A DNA stretch of 64,000 nucleotides, from assembly GCF_025133575.1 (NCBI RefSeq), contig NZ_CP104011.1:5030965-5094964 (forward strand), given 5' to 3'. The first letter of the stretch is position 1. Each line of letters begins with the position of its first letter. The stretch comes from Pseudomonas sp. GCEP-101 (lineage in GTDB: Bacteria > Pseudomonadota > Gammaproteobacteria > Pseudomonadales > Pseudomonadaceae). The translations under genes were made by a program, and so were the position numbers. This document shows positions 26,458-37,169 of this stretch, piece after piece. Below the pieces are notes generated by a model. The model saw nothing but the letters and a program-made list of their open reading frames with translations. It ran no database searches and was not told the DNA's origin.

Positions 26458-28239
26458 ATGAATGCAGACTCCGCTCTGTACATCCCGCCTTACAAGGCAG
26501 ACGACCAAGATATCGTCGTCGAACTGAATTCCCGCTTTGGCGCCGAGACCTTCACCGTCCAGGCCACCCGCACCGGCATGCCGGTGCTCTGGGTTGCCCG
26601 TGAGCGCCTGATCGACGTCCTCACCTTCCTGCGCAATGTGCCCAAGCCGTACGTCATGCTCTATGACTTGCACGGTGTCGACGAGCGCCTGCGCACCCAC
26701 CGTCGCGGCCTGCCGGGCGCCGACTTCAGCGTGTTCTACCACCTGATGTCGCTCGAACGTAATAGTGACGTGATGATCAAGGTGGCCTTGTCCGAGGGCG
26801 ACCTCAACCTGCCCACCGCCACCCGTATCTGGCCGAACGCCAACTGGTACGAGCGTGAGGTCTGGGACATGTACGGGATCACCTTCAATGGTCACCCGCA
26901 CCTGACCCGCATGCTGATGCCGCCGACCTGGGAAGGCCACCCGCTGCGCAAGGACTACCCGGCGCGCGCCACCGAGTTCGATCCCTACGCGCTGTCCGCC
27001 GCCAAACAGGACCTCGAGCAGGAAGCGCTGCGCTTCAAGCCCGAAGACTGGGGCATGAAGCGCCACGGCGAGAACGAGGACTTCATGTTCCTCAACCTCG
27101 GCCCGAACCACCCGTCCGCCCACGGTGCATTCCGCATCATCCTGCAGCTGGACGGCGAAGAGATCCTCGACTGCGTTCCGGAGATCGGCTACCACCACCG
27201 TGGCGCCGAGAAGATGGCCGAGCGCCAGTCCTGGCACAGCTTCATTCCGTACACCGACCGTATCGACTACCTCGGCGGCGTGATGAACAACCTGCCGTAC
27301 GTGCTCTCGGTCGAGAAGCTCGCCGGCATCAAGGTGCCGCAGCGCGTCGACGTCATCCGCATCATGATGTCGGAGTTCTTCCGCATCCTGAACCACCTCC
27401 TCTACCTGGGTACCTACATCCAGGACGTGGGCGCGATGACCCCGGTGTTCTTCACCTTCACCGACCGCCAGCGCGCCTACAAGGTCGTCGAGGCCATCAC
27501 CGGCTTCCGCCTGCACCCGGCCTGGTACCGCATCGGCGGCGTCGCCCACGACCTGCCGCGCGGCTGGGACAAGCTGGTCCGCGAATTCCTCGACTGGATG
27601 CCCAAACGCCTGGACGAGTACGAAACCGCCGCCCTGAAGAACAGCATCCTGCGTGGCCGTACCATCGGCGTTGCCCAGTACAACACCAAGGAAGCGCTGG
27701 AATGGGGCACCACCGGCGCCGGCCTGCGCGCCACCGGTTGCGACTTCGACCTGCGTAAAGCGCGCCCGTACTCCGGTTACGAGAACTTCGAGTTCGAAGT
27801 GCCGCTGGCCGCCAACGGCGATGCCTACGACCGCTGCATGGTCAAGATGGGCGAAATGCGCCAGAGCCTGCGCATCATCGAGCAGTGCCTGAAGAACATG
27901 CCCGAAGGCCCGTACAAGGCCGACCACCCGCTGACCACGCCGCCGCCCAAAGAGCGCACGCTGCAGCACATCGAAACCCTGATCACCCACTTCCTGCAGG
28001 TTTCCTGGGGCCCGGTCATGCCGGCCAACGAAGCCTTCCAGATGGTGGAAGCGACCAAGGGCATCAACAGCTACTACCTGACGAGCGATGGCAGCACCAT
28101 GAGCTACCGGACCCGTATCCGGACGCCCAGCTTCGCGCACCTGCAGCAGATTCCGTCGGTGATCAACGGCAGCATGATCGCTGACCTGATCGCCTATCTG
28201 GGCAGTATCGACTTCGTTATGGCCGACGTGGACCGCTGA
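26458..28239 (+). CDS. nuoC: NADH-quinone oxidoreductase fused subunit C/D
   Basis: The 593-residue fusion joins NuoC (about 1-190, with WYEREVWDMYGITFNGHPHL and RMLMPPTWEGHPLRKDYP) to NuoD (about 200-593, with LGPNHPSAHGAFR and the quinone-site ELIGYHHRGAEK-type stretch, here EIGYHHRGAEKMAE). NuoD forms the quinone pocket with NuoB. The fusion is typical of gammaproteobacterial complex I. It starts 59 bp after nuoB and ends 2 bp before nuoE. Confidence 0.96.
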   Translation: MNADSALYIPPYKADDQDIVVELNSRFGAETFTVQATRTGMPVLWVARERLIDVLTFLRNVPKPYVMLYDLHGVDERLRTHRRGLPGADFSVFYHLMSLERNSDVMIKVALSEGDLNLPTATRIWPNANWYEREVWDMYGITFNGHPHLTRMLMPPTWEGHPLRKDYPARATEFDPYALSAAKQDLEQEALRFKPEDWGMKRHGENEDFMFLNLGPNHPSAHGAFRIILQLDGEEILDCVPEIGYHHRGAEKMAERQSWHSFIPYTDRIDYLGGVMNNLPYVLSVEKLAGIKVPQRVDVIRIMMSEFFRILNHLLYLGTYIQDVGAMTPVFFTFTDRQRAYKVVEAITGFRLHPAWYRIGGVAHDLPRGWDKLVREFLDWMPKRLDEYETAALKNSILRGRTIGVAQYNTKEALEWGTTGAGLRATGCDFDLRKARPYSGYENFEFEVPLAANGDAYDRCMVKMGEMRQSLRIIEQCLKNMPEGPYKADHPLTTPPPKERTLQHIETLITHFLQVSWGPVMPANEAFQMVEATKGINSYYLTSDGSTMSYRTRIRTPSFAHLQQIPSVINGSMIADLIAYLGSIDFVMADVDR

Positions 28240-28241
28240 TC

Positions 28242-28736
28242 ATGAGTACCCTTATCCAGACTGATCGTTTCGAACTCAGCGAAACCGAGCGCTCGGCCAT
28301 CGAGCACGAGATGCACCACTACGAGGACTCCCGTGCGGCGTCCATCGAAGCCCTGAAGATCGTCCAGAAGCAGCGCGGCTGGGTGCCGGACGGCGCCATT
28401 CCGGCCATCGCCGAGATCCTCGGCATCCCGGACAGCGACGTCGAAGGCGTGGCGACCTTCTATAGCCAGATCTTCCGCCAGCCGGTCGGCCGCCACATCA
28501 TCCGCGTCTGCGACAGCATGGTCTGCTACATCGGCGGCCACGAATCCGTGGTCGGCGAGATCCAGAAGCAGCTGGGCATCGGCCTCGGCCAGACCACCGC
28601 CGACGGCCGCTTCACGCTGCTGCCGGTGTGCTGCCTGGGCAACTGCGACAAGGCCCCGGCGATGATGATCGACGACGACACCTTCGGCGACCTGCGTCCC
28701 GACGGCGTCGCCAAACTGCTGGAGGCCTACGCATGA
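28242..28736 (+). CDS. nuoE: NADH-quinone oxidoreductase subunit E
   Basis: NuoE holds the [2Fe-2S] cluster N1a in the NADH-oxidising module. The 164-residue thioredoxin-like protein has ligands in CDSMVCYIGG and CCLGNCDKAPAMMID. The N-terminal helical part has the family motif KQRGWVPDGAIPAIAE and FYSQIF. Its stop overlaps the nuoF ATG (ATGA), so the two partner subunits are translationally coupled. Confidence 0.96.
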   Translation: MSTLIQTDRFELSETERSAIEHEMHHYEDSRAASIEALKIVQKQRGWVPDGAIPAIAEILGIPDSDVEGVATFYSQIFRQPVGRHIIRVCDSMVCYIGGHESVVGEIQKQLGIGLGQTTADGRFTLLPVCCLGNCDKAPAMMIDDDTFGDLRPDGVAKLLEAYA

Positions 28737-30082
28737 GTCGCCTCACCTCCTACGGCACGCCCAACCGCACCGCGCGCGCGGCCGAAACCCACCCGCTGAC
28801 CTGGCGCCTGCGTGACGACGGCGCCCCGGTCTGGCTGGAGGAATACCAGTCGAAGAATGGCTATGCCGCTGCCCGCAAGGCATTGGCGCAGATGGCCGCC
28901 GACGACATCGTCCAGACCGTCAAGGACTCCGGCCTCAAGGGCCGCGGCGGTGCGGGCTTCCCCACCGGCGTGAAGTGGGGCCTGATGCCCAAGGACGAAT
29001 CCCTCAACATCCGCTACCTGCTGTGCAACGCGGACGAGATGGAGCCCAACACCTGGAAGGACCGCATGCTCATGGAGCAGCTGCCGCACCTGCTGGTGGA
29101 AGGCATGCTGATCTCCGCGCGCGCCCTGAAGGCCTACCGCGGCTACATCTTCCTGCGTGGCGAGTACGTCGATGCCGCCCGCAACCTCAACCGCGCCATC
29201 GAGGAAGCCAAGGCCGCAGGCCTGCTGGGCAAGAACATCCTCGGCAGCGGCTTCGATTTCGAGCTGTTCGTGCACACCGGCGCCGGCCGCTACATCTGTG
29301 GCGAAGAGACCGCGCTGATCAACTCGCTGGAAGGCCGCCGCGCCAACCCGCGCTCCAAGCCGCCCTTCCCCGCCGCCGTCGGCGTCTGGGGCAAGCCGAC
29401 CTGCGTGAACAACGTCGAGACCCTGTGCAACGTGCCGGCGATCGTCGAGCACGGCGTCGACTGGTACAAGGGCCTCGCCCGTCCGGGCAGCGAAGACATG
29501 GGCACCAAGCTCATGGGCTTCTCCGGCAAGGTGAAGAACCCCGGCATCTGGGAACTGCCCTTCGGCCTGCCGGCCCGCGAGCTGTTCGAGGACTACGCCG
29601 GCGGCATGCGCGACGGCTACAAACTCAAGTGCTGGCAGCCCGGCGGCGCCGGTACCGGCTTCCTCCTGCCGGAGCACCTGGACGCACTGTTCTACGCCGG
29701 CGGCGTCGCCAAGGTCGGCACCCGGATGGGTACGGGCCTGGCCATGGCGGTGGACGACAGCGTCAACATGGTCTCCCTGCTGCGCAACATGGAAGAGTTC
29801 TTCGCCCGCGAATCCTGCGGCTGGTGCACGCCGTGCCGCGACGGCCTGCCGTGGAGCGTGAAGGTCCTGCGCGCGCTGGAGAAAGGCGAAGGCGCCCAGG
29901 GCGACCTGGAAACCCTCGAGCAGCTCGTCAACTTCCTCGGCCCAGGCAAGACCTTCTGTGCCCACGCACCGGGTGCCGTCGAGCCGCTGGGCAGCGCACT
30001 GAAGTATTTCCGTCCCGAGTTCGAAGCGGGCATTTCCCGCCAGGCTCAGGCCGTACAAGCACCGCAGACCGTCGGCGCTTGA
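28733..30082 (+). CDS. nuoF: NADH-quinone oxidoreductase subunit F
   Basis: NuoF binds NADH, FMN and cluster N3, the entry point for electrons. The start at 28733 (MSRLTSYGTPNRTARAAETH) gives 449 residues; the upstream open frame is out-of-frame nuoE. Visible motifs are GLKGRGGAGFPTGVKWG (FMN), GAGRYICGEETALINSLEG (NADH), and ESCGWCTPCRDGLPW plus TFCAHAPGA (N3 cysteines). A 129-bp gap with a hairpin follows before nuoG, the widest spacing inside the operon. Confidence 0.96.
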   Translation: MSRLTSYGTPNRTARAAETHPLTWRLRDDGAPVWLEEYQSKNGYAAARKALAQMAADDIVQTVKDSGLKGRGGAGFPTGVKWGLMPKDESLNIRYLLCNADEMEPNTWKDRMLMEQLPHLLVEGMLISARALKAYRGYIFLRGEYVDAARNLNRAIEEAKAAGLLGKNILGSGFDFELFVHTGAGRYICGEETALINSLEGRRANPRSKPPFPAAVGVWGKPTCVNNVETLCNVPAIVEHGVDWYKGLARPGSEDMGTKLMGFSGKVKNPGIWELPFGLPARELFEDYAGGMRDGYKLKCWQPGGAGTGFLLPEHLDALFYAGGVAKVGTRMGTGLAMAVDDSVNMVSLLRNMEEFFARESCGWCTPCRDGLPWSVKVLRALEKGEGAQGDLETLEQLVNFLGPGKTFCAHAPGAVEPLGSALKYFRPEFEAGISRQAQAVQAPQTVGA

Positions 30083-30091
30083 TGCTTTGAT

Positions 30092-30118
30092 CGCCGGGCG
30101 CGCGCGTCCGGCGTTGTT
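30092..30118 (+). terminator. Intra-operon hairpin between nuoF and nuoG
   Basis: Bases 30092-30100 pair with 30105-30113 in a 9-bp stem with one G-U pair and a CGCG loop, followed by TTGTTT. It lies 9 bp after the nuoF stop. It could attenuate transcription or protect mRNA ends. The T-tract is interrupted, so full termination is unlikely. Confidence 0.4.
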
Positions 30119-30211
30119 TCGTTGCAGTGCCGCGGTGTGCCGCTGGCCCGATGAAACCGTGATTTCTATTAGCCACGCCCGCTGACAACGGGCCAACGAA
30201 GACTTAGACCC

Positions 30212-32926
30212 ATGGCCACGATTCACGTAGACGGCAAGACGTTAGAAGTCGATGGAGCGGACAACCTGTTGCAGGCCTGTCTCTCCCTCGGTCTCGACAT
30301 CCCCTACTTCTGCTGGCACCCGGCGCTCGGTAGCGTCGGCGCCTGCCGCCAGTGCGCGGTCAAGCAGTACACCGACGAGAACGACAAACGCGGTCGCCTC
30401 GTCATGTCCTGCATGACCCCTGCCACCGACAACACCTGGATTTCCATCGAAGACGAAGAGGCCAAGCAGTTCCGCGCCAGCGTCGTCGAATGGCTGATGA
30501 CCAACCACCCGCACGACTGCCCGGTCTGCGAGGAAGGCGGTCACTGCCACCTGCAGGACATGACGGTGATGACCGGCCACAACCAGCGCCGGTACCGCTT
30601 CACCAAGCGCACCCACCAGAACCAGGAGCTCGGCCCGTTCATCGCCCACGAGATGAACCGCTGCATCGCCTGCTACCGCTGCGTTCGTTACTACAAGGAC
30701 TACGCCGGCGGTACCGACCTGGGCGTGTACGGCGCGCACGACAACGTCTATTTCGGCCGGATCGAGGACGGTGTGCTGGAGAGCGAATTCTCCGGCAACC
30801 TGACCGAGGTCTGCCCGACCGGCGTGTTCACCGACAAGACCCACTCCGAGCGCTACAACCGCAAGTGGGACATGCAGTTCGCCCCGAGCATCTGCCATGG
30901 CTGCTCCAGCGGCTGCAACATCAGCCCCGGCGAGCGTTACGGTGAAATCCGCCGCATCGAGAACCGCTACAACGGCTCGGTGAACCACTACTTCCTGTGC
31001 GACCGCGGCCGCTTCGGCTACGGCTACGTCAACCGCGAAGACCGCCCGCGCCAGCCGCAGCTGGTGCTGAGCAAGCAGAAGCTTTCGCTGGACGGCGCCC
31101 TGGACCAGACCGCTGCCCTGTTGAAAGGCCGCAAGGTCATCGGCATCGGTTCGCCGCGGGCCAGCCTGGAAAGCAACTACGCCCTGGCCGAACTGGTCGG
31201 CGCGCAGAACTTCTACAGCGGCATCTCCGCCGACGAGCTACAGCGCCTGCAACTGGTGCTCAAGGTGATGCAGGACGGCCCGCTGCCGGTGCCGACCATC
31301 CGTGACATCGAAGACCACGACGCGGTATTCGTGCTCGGCGAAGACCTGACCCAGACCGCTGCCCGTATCGCCCTGGCCCTGCGCCAGTCGGTGAAAGGCA
31401 AGGGCGAGGACATGGCCGCCGCGATGAAGATCCAGCCGTGGCTCGACGCCGCGGTGAAGACCATCGCCCAGCACGAGATGAACCCGCTGTTCATCGCCAG
31501 CCTCGATGAAACCCGCCTGGACGACGTCGCCGCCGAGTGCGTGCACGCCGCCACCGAAGACCTGGCTCGCCTGGGCTTTGCCGTGGCCCACGCCATCGAC
31601 GCTAGCGCCCCGGCCGTGGCCGGCCTCGACGCCGACGCCGCCGCCCTGGCCCAGCGCATCGCCGATGCCCTGGTCGCTGCCAAGCGCCCGCTGGTCATCT
31701 CCGGCACCTCGCTGGGCAGCAACGCCCTGATCGAAGCCGCCGCCAACATCGCCAGCGCGCTGAAGAATCGCGAGAAGAACGGCTCCCTGAGCCTCGTGGT
31801 TCCGGAAGCCAACAGCCTGGGCCTGGCTCTCTTCGGCGGTGAATCCGTCGAGAAAGCGCTGGAGCAACTGACCTCCGGCGCCGCCGATGCCGTGGTCATC
31901 CTGGAGAACGACCTGTACCGCCGCGCCGACGCAGCCGCCGTCGATGCCGCCCTGGCCGCCGCGAAGATCGTCGTCGTCGCCGATCACCAGCAGACCGCCA
32001 CCACCGCCAAGGCCACCGTGCTGCTGCCGGCCGCCAGCTTCACCGAAGGCGATGGCACCCTGGTCAGCCAGGAAGGCCGCGCCCAGCGCTTCTTCCAGGT
32101 GTTCGATCCGACCTACTACAACGCTGACAACCTGGTCCGCGAAGGCTGGCGCTGGCTGCACGCCCTGCACAGCACCCTCGAGGGCAAGCGTGTCGACTGG
32201 ACCCAGCTGGACCACGTGATCGACGCCGTCGTCGCCGCCAAGCCGCAACTGGCCGGCATCCGCGACGCCGCGCCGAACGCCGCGTTCCGCATCAAGGGCC
32301 TGAAGCTGGCGCGCGAGCCGCACCGCTACTCCGGCCGCACCGCCATGCGCGCCAACATCAATGTCAGCGAGCCGCGTCAGCCGCAGGACATCGACTCCGC
32401 GTTCGCCTTCTCCATGGAAGGCTACGCCGGCAGCGCCGAACCGCGTCAGCAGATTCCGTTCGCCTGGTCCCCGGGCTGGAACTCCCCGCAGGCCTGGAAC
32501 AAGTTCCAGGACGAAGTCGGCGGTCATCTGCGCGCCGGCGACCCGGGCGTGCGCCTGATCGAGGCCAAGGGTGAAGCCCTGTGGTTCAGCGAGATTCCTG
32601 CGCCGTTCCACACCGCCGCCAGCCAGTTCAAGGTGGTGCCCTTCTATCACCTGTTCGGCAGCGAGGAGAATTCCGCCAAGGCCGCCCCGGTGCAGGAGCG
32701 CATCCCGCAGACCTACGTCACTCTGGCGAAGTCCGAGGCTGATCGCCTGGGCGTCAACGAAGGGGCGATCATCCGCCTGACCGTCAAGGGCCAGGAACTG
32801 CGCCTGCCGCTGCGCGTGAGCGAAGAGCTCGGCGCCGGCCTGGTCGCCCTGCCGGTCGGTCTGCAAGGCATCCCCGCCGGCGTCATTGGCGCTGTCGCTG
32901 AAGGTCTTCAGGAGGCTGCGCAATGA
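30212..32926 (+). CDS. nuoG: NADH-quinone oxidoreductase subunit G
   Basis: NuoG is the large Fe-S subunit of the peripheral arm. The 904-residue protein begins with a [2Fe-2S] ferredoxin domain (CWHPALGSVGACRQC). A His/Cys segment follows (HDCPVCEEGGHCHLQD), then the N4 and N5 ligands (CIACYRCVRYYKDY and LTEVCPTG). CHGCSSGCNIS with a later cysteine (FLCDRGRFG) indicates the extra cluster N7 found in E. coli-type enzymes. The rest is a molybdopterin-oxidoreductase-like fold without cofactor. The stop overlaps nuoH by 4 bp. Confidence 0.95.
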   Translation: MATIHVDGKTLEVDGADNLLQACLSLGLDIPYFCWHPALGSVGACRQCAVKQYTDENDKRGRLVMSCMTPATDNTWISIEDEEAKQFRASVVEWLMTNHPHDCPVCEEGGHCHLQDMTVMTGHNQRRYRFTKRTHQNQELGPFIAHEMNRCIACYRCVRYYKDYAGGTDLGVYGAHDNVYFGRIEDGVLESEFSGNLTEVCPTGVFTDKTHSERYNRKWDMQFAPSICHGCSSGCNISPGERYGEIRRIENRYNGSVNHYFLCDRGRFGYGYVNREDRPRQPQLVLSKQKLSLDGALDQTAALLKGRKVIGIGSPRASLESNYALAELVGAQNFYSGISADELQRLQLVLKVMQDGPLPVPTIRDIEDHDAVFVLGEDLTQTAARIALALRQSVKGKGEDMAAAMKIQPWLDAAVKTIAQHEMNPLFIASLDETRLDDVAAECVHAATEDLARLGFAVAHAIDASAPAVAGLDADAAALAQRIADALVAAKRPLVISGTSLGSNALIEAAANIASALKNREKNGSLSLVVPEANSLGLALFGGESVEKALEQLTSGAADAVVILENDLYRRADAAAVDAALAAAKIVVVADHQQTATTAKATVLLPAASFTEGDGTLVSQEGRAQRFFQVFDPTYYNADNLVREGWRWLHALHSTLEGKRVDWTQLDHVIDAVVAAKPQLAGIRDAAPNAAFRIKGLKLAREPHRYSGRTAMRANINVSEPRQPQDIDSAFAFSMEGYAGSAEPRQQIPFAWSPGWNSPQAWNKFQDEVGGHLRAGDPGVRLIEAKGEALWFSEIPAPFHTAASQFKVVPFYHLFGSEENSAKAAPVQERIPQTYVTLAKSEADRLGVNEGAIIRLTVKGQELRLPLRVSEELGAGLVALPVGLQGIPAGVIGAVAEGLQEAAQ

Positions 32927-33912
32927 GTTGGCTGACACCCGCCATCGTCGACATCCTGATCGAGGTCATCAAGGCCATCGTCATCCTGCTCGCCGTGGTC
33001 GTCTGCGGCGCGCTGCTCAGCTGGGTCGAGCGTCGTCTGCTCGGCCTCTGGCAGGACCGCTACGGTCCGAACCGGGTCGGCCCCTTCGGTGCCTTCCAGC
33101 TCGGCGCCGACATGCTGAAGATGTTCTTCAAGGAAGACTGGACCCCGCCGTTCGCCGACAAGCTGATCTTCACCCTCGCCCCCATGATCGCCATGGGCGC
33201 GCTGCTGGTCGCCTTCGTCGTCATCCCGATCACCCCGACCTGGGGCGTGGCGGACCTGAACATCGGCATCCTGTTCTTCTTCGCCATGGCCGGCCTGACC
33301 GTGTACGCGGTGCTGTTCGCCGGCTGGTCGAGCAACAACAAGTTCGCCCTGCTCGGCAGCCTGCGCGCCTCGGCCCAGACCATCTCCTACGAGGTGTTCC
33401 TGGCCCTGTCGCTGATGGGCATCGTGGCCCAGGTCGGGTCGTTCAGCCTGCGCGACATCGTCGATTACCAGGCCGAACACATGTGGTTCATCATCCCGCA
33501 GTTCTTCGGCTTCATGACCTTCTTCGTCGCCGGCGTCGCCGTGACCCACCGTCACCCGTTCGACCAGCCCGAAGCGGAGCAGGAACTGGCCGACGGTTAC
33601 CACATCGAGTACGCCGGCATGAAATGGGGCATGTTCTTCGTCGGCGAGTACATCGGCATCGTGCTGGTGTCCGCGCTTCTGGCGACCCTGTTCTTCGGCG
33701 GCTGGCACGGTCCCTTCGGCATCCTGCCGCAGATCCCGTTCATCTGGTTCGCCCTGAAAACCGGCTTCTTCATCATGATGTTCATTTTGCTGCGGGCCTC
33801 CATCCCACGCCCGCGCTATGACCAGGTGATGGCCTTCAGCTGGAAGTTCTGCCTCCCGCTGACCCTGATCAACCTGCTGGTGACCGGCGCTGTCGTGCTG
33901 GCCAGCCAGTAA
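32923..33912 (+). CDS. nuoH: NADH-quinone oxidoreductase subunit H
   Basis: NuoH is the membrane subunit that forms part of the quinone channel and links the redox arm to the proton pumps. The 329-residue protein has about eight membrane helices. Conserved loops include ERRLLGLWQDRYGPNRVGPFG, RASAQTISYEV and AEQELADGYHIEYAGMKWGMFF. It overlaps nuoG by 4 bp and is 11 bp from nuoI. Confidence 0.96.
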   Translation: MSWLTPAIVDILIEVIKAIVILLAVVVCGALLSWVERRLLGLWQDRYGPNRVGPFGAFQLGADMLKMFFKEDWTPPFADKLIFTLAPMIAMGALLVAFVVIPITPTWGVADLNIGILFFFAMAGLTVYAVLFAGWSSNNKFALLGSLRASAQTISYEVFLALSLMGIVAQVGSFSLRDIVDYQAEHMWFIIPQFFGFMTFFVAGVAVTHRHPFDQPEAEQELADGYHIEYAGMKWGMFFVGEYIGIVLVSALLATLFFGGWHGPFGILPQIPFIWFALKTGFFIMMFILLRASIPRPRYDQVMAFSWKFCLPLTLINLLVTGAVVLASQ

Positions 33913-33923
33913 GGAGTAGGACC

Positions 33924-34472
33924 ATGATCAAGTACATTTTCGACGTGGTGCACGGCACCTACACCCAGCTGCGCAGCCTGGTGATGATCTTCGGTCACGC
34001 CTTCCGCAAGCGCGACACCCTGCAGTACCCGGAAGAGCCTGTGTACCTGCCGCCGCGCTACCGTGGCCGCATCGTGCTCACCCGCGACCCCGACGGCGAA
34101 GAGCGCTGCGTGGCGTGCAACCTGTGCGCCGTGGCCTGCCCGGTGGGCTGCATCTCCCTGCAGAAGGCCGAGACCGACGACGGTCGCTGGTACCCCGAGT
34201 TCTTCCGCATCAACTTCTCCCGCTGCATCTTCTGCGGCCTGTGCGAAGAAGCCTGCCCGACCACCGCGATCCAGCTGACCCCGGATTTCGAGATGGGCGA
34301 GTTCAAGCGCCAGGACCTGGTCTACGAGAAGGAAGACCTGCTGATCTCCGGCCCCGGCAAGAACCCGGACTACAACTTCTACCGCGTTGCCGGCATGGCC
34401 ATTGCCGGCAAGCCGAAAGGCGCCGCGCAGAACGAAGCCGAACCGATCAACGTCAAGAGCCTGCTGCCGTAA
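33924..34472 (+). CDS. nuoI: NADH-quinone oxidoreductase subunit I
   Basis: NuoI carries the two [4Fe-4S] clusters N6a and N6b that pass electrons to N2. The 182-residue protein has two ferredoxin motifs: CVACNLCAVACPVGCI and CIFCGLCEEACPTTAIQ. AAGGAG precedes the start, and nuoJ begins 11 bp after the stop. Length is normal for the family. Confidence 0.96.
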   Translation: MIKYIFDVVHGTYTQLRSLVMIFGHAFRKRDTLQYPEEPVYLPPRYRGRIVLTRDPDGEERCVACNLCAVACPVGCISLQKAETDDGRWYPEFFRINFSRCIFCGLCEEACPTTAIQLTPDFEMGEFKRQDLVYEKEDLLISGPGKNPDYNFYRVAGMAIAGKPKGAAQNEAEPINVKSLLP

Positions 34473-34483
34473 GGAGACGTCGC

Positions 34484-34984
34484 GTGGAATTCGCTTTCTA
34501 CTTCGCCGCCGGCGTCGCCGTGCTGGCAACCTTCCGGGTCATCACCAACAGCAATCCGGTGCATGCCCTGCTCTACCTCATCATTTCGCTGCTCGCGGTA
34601 TCGATGACCTTCTTCAGCCTCGGCGCTCCGTTCGCCGGTGCGCTGGAAATCATCGTCTACGCCGGCGCGATCATGGTGCTGTTCGTCTTCGTGGTGATGA
34701 TGCTCAACCTCGGCCCGGCGATTGCCGAGCAGGAGCGCAAGTGGCTCAAGCCCGGCGTCTGGATCGGCCCCGGCGCCCTGGCCGCCGTGCTGCTGGTCGA
34801 ACTGCTGTGGATGCTCTCGCGCACGCCCAGCGGCATCGGCATCGGCCACACCACCGTGGACGCCAAGGCCGTGGGCATCAGCCTGTTCGGCCCGTACCTG
34901 CTGGTCGTCGAACTGGCCTCGATGCTGCTGCTGGCGGCACTGGTCGCCGCCTACCACCTCGGCCGCCACGAAGCGAAGGACTAA
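34484..34984 (+). CDS. nuoJ: NADH-quinone oxidoreductase subunit J
   Basis: NuoJ is a five-helix membrane subunit close to the quinone site. The start is GTG at 34484, preceded by AAGGAG at 34471-34476, and gives 166 residues (second residue onward EFAFYFAAGVAVLATFRV). The family motif GALEIIVYAGAIMVLFVFVVMMLN contains the pi-bulge region of TM3. It lies between nuoI and nuoK with short gaps. The longer frame that reads upstream through nuoI is not coding. Confidence 0.94.
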   Translation: MEFAFYFAAGVAVLATFRVITNSNPVHALLYLIISLLAVSMTFFSLGAPFAGALEIIVYAGAIMVLFVFVVMMLNLGPAIAEQERKWLKPGVWIGPGALAAVLLVELLWMLSRTPSGIGIGHTTVDAKAVGISLFGPYLLVVELASMLLLAALVAAYHLGRHEAKD

Positions 34985-34988
34985 CACC

Positions 34989-35293
34989 ATGAATGCAATC
35001 CCTCTCGAACACGGACTGGCGCTCGCCGGTGTGCTGTTCTGCTTCGGCCTGGTGGGCCTGATGGTACGACGCAACATCCTGTTCGTACTGATGAGCCTGG
35101 AAGTGATGATGAACGCCGCCGCGCTGGCCTTCGTGGTCGGTGGCGCCCGCTGGGGCCAGCCTGACGGCCAGGTGATGTTCATCCTGGTGCTCAGCCTGGC
35201 TGCGGCCGAGGCCAGCATCGGCCTGGCGATCCTGCTCCAGCTGTATCGCCGCTTCCATACCCTCGATATCGACGCTGCCAGCGAGATGCGCGG

Positions 35294-35297
<4 letters not shown>
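34989..35297 (+). CDS. nuoK: NADH-quinone oxidoreductase subunit K
   Basis: NuoK is a small MrpC-like membrane subunit in the proton path. The start at 34989 (MNAIPLEHGLALAGVLFCFG) gives 102 residues with three helices. The conserved membrane glutamates are in LMSLEVMMNAAALAFV and AAAEASIGLAI. It starts 4 bp after nuoJ, and its stop overlaps nuoL by 4 bp. Confidence 0.95.
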
Positions 35298-37141
<1,844 letters not shown>

Positions 37142-37169
37142 TGAATTCACGAAAGAGATTGAGCCCGAC

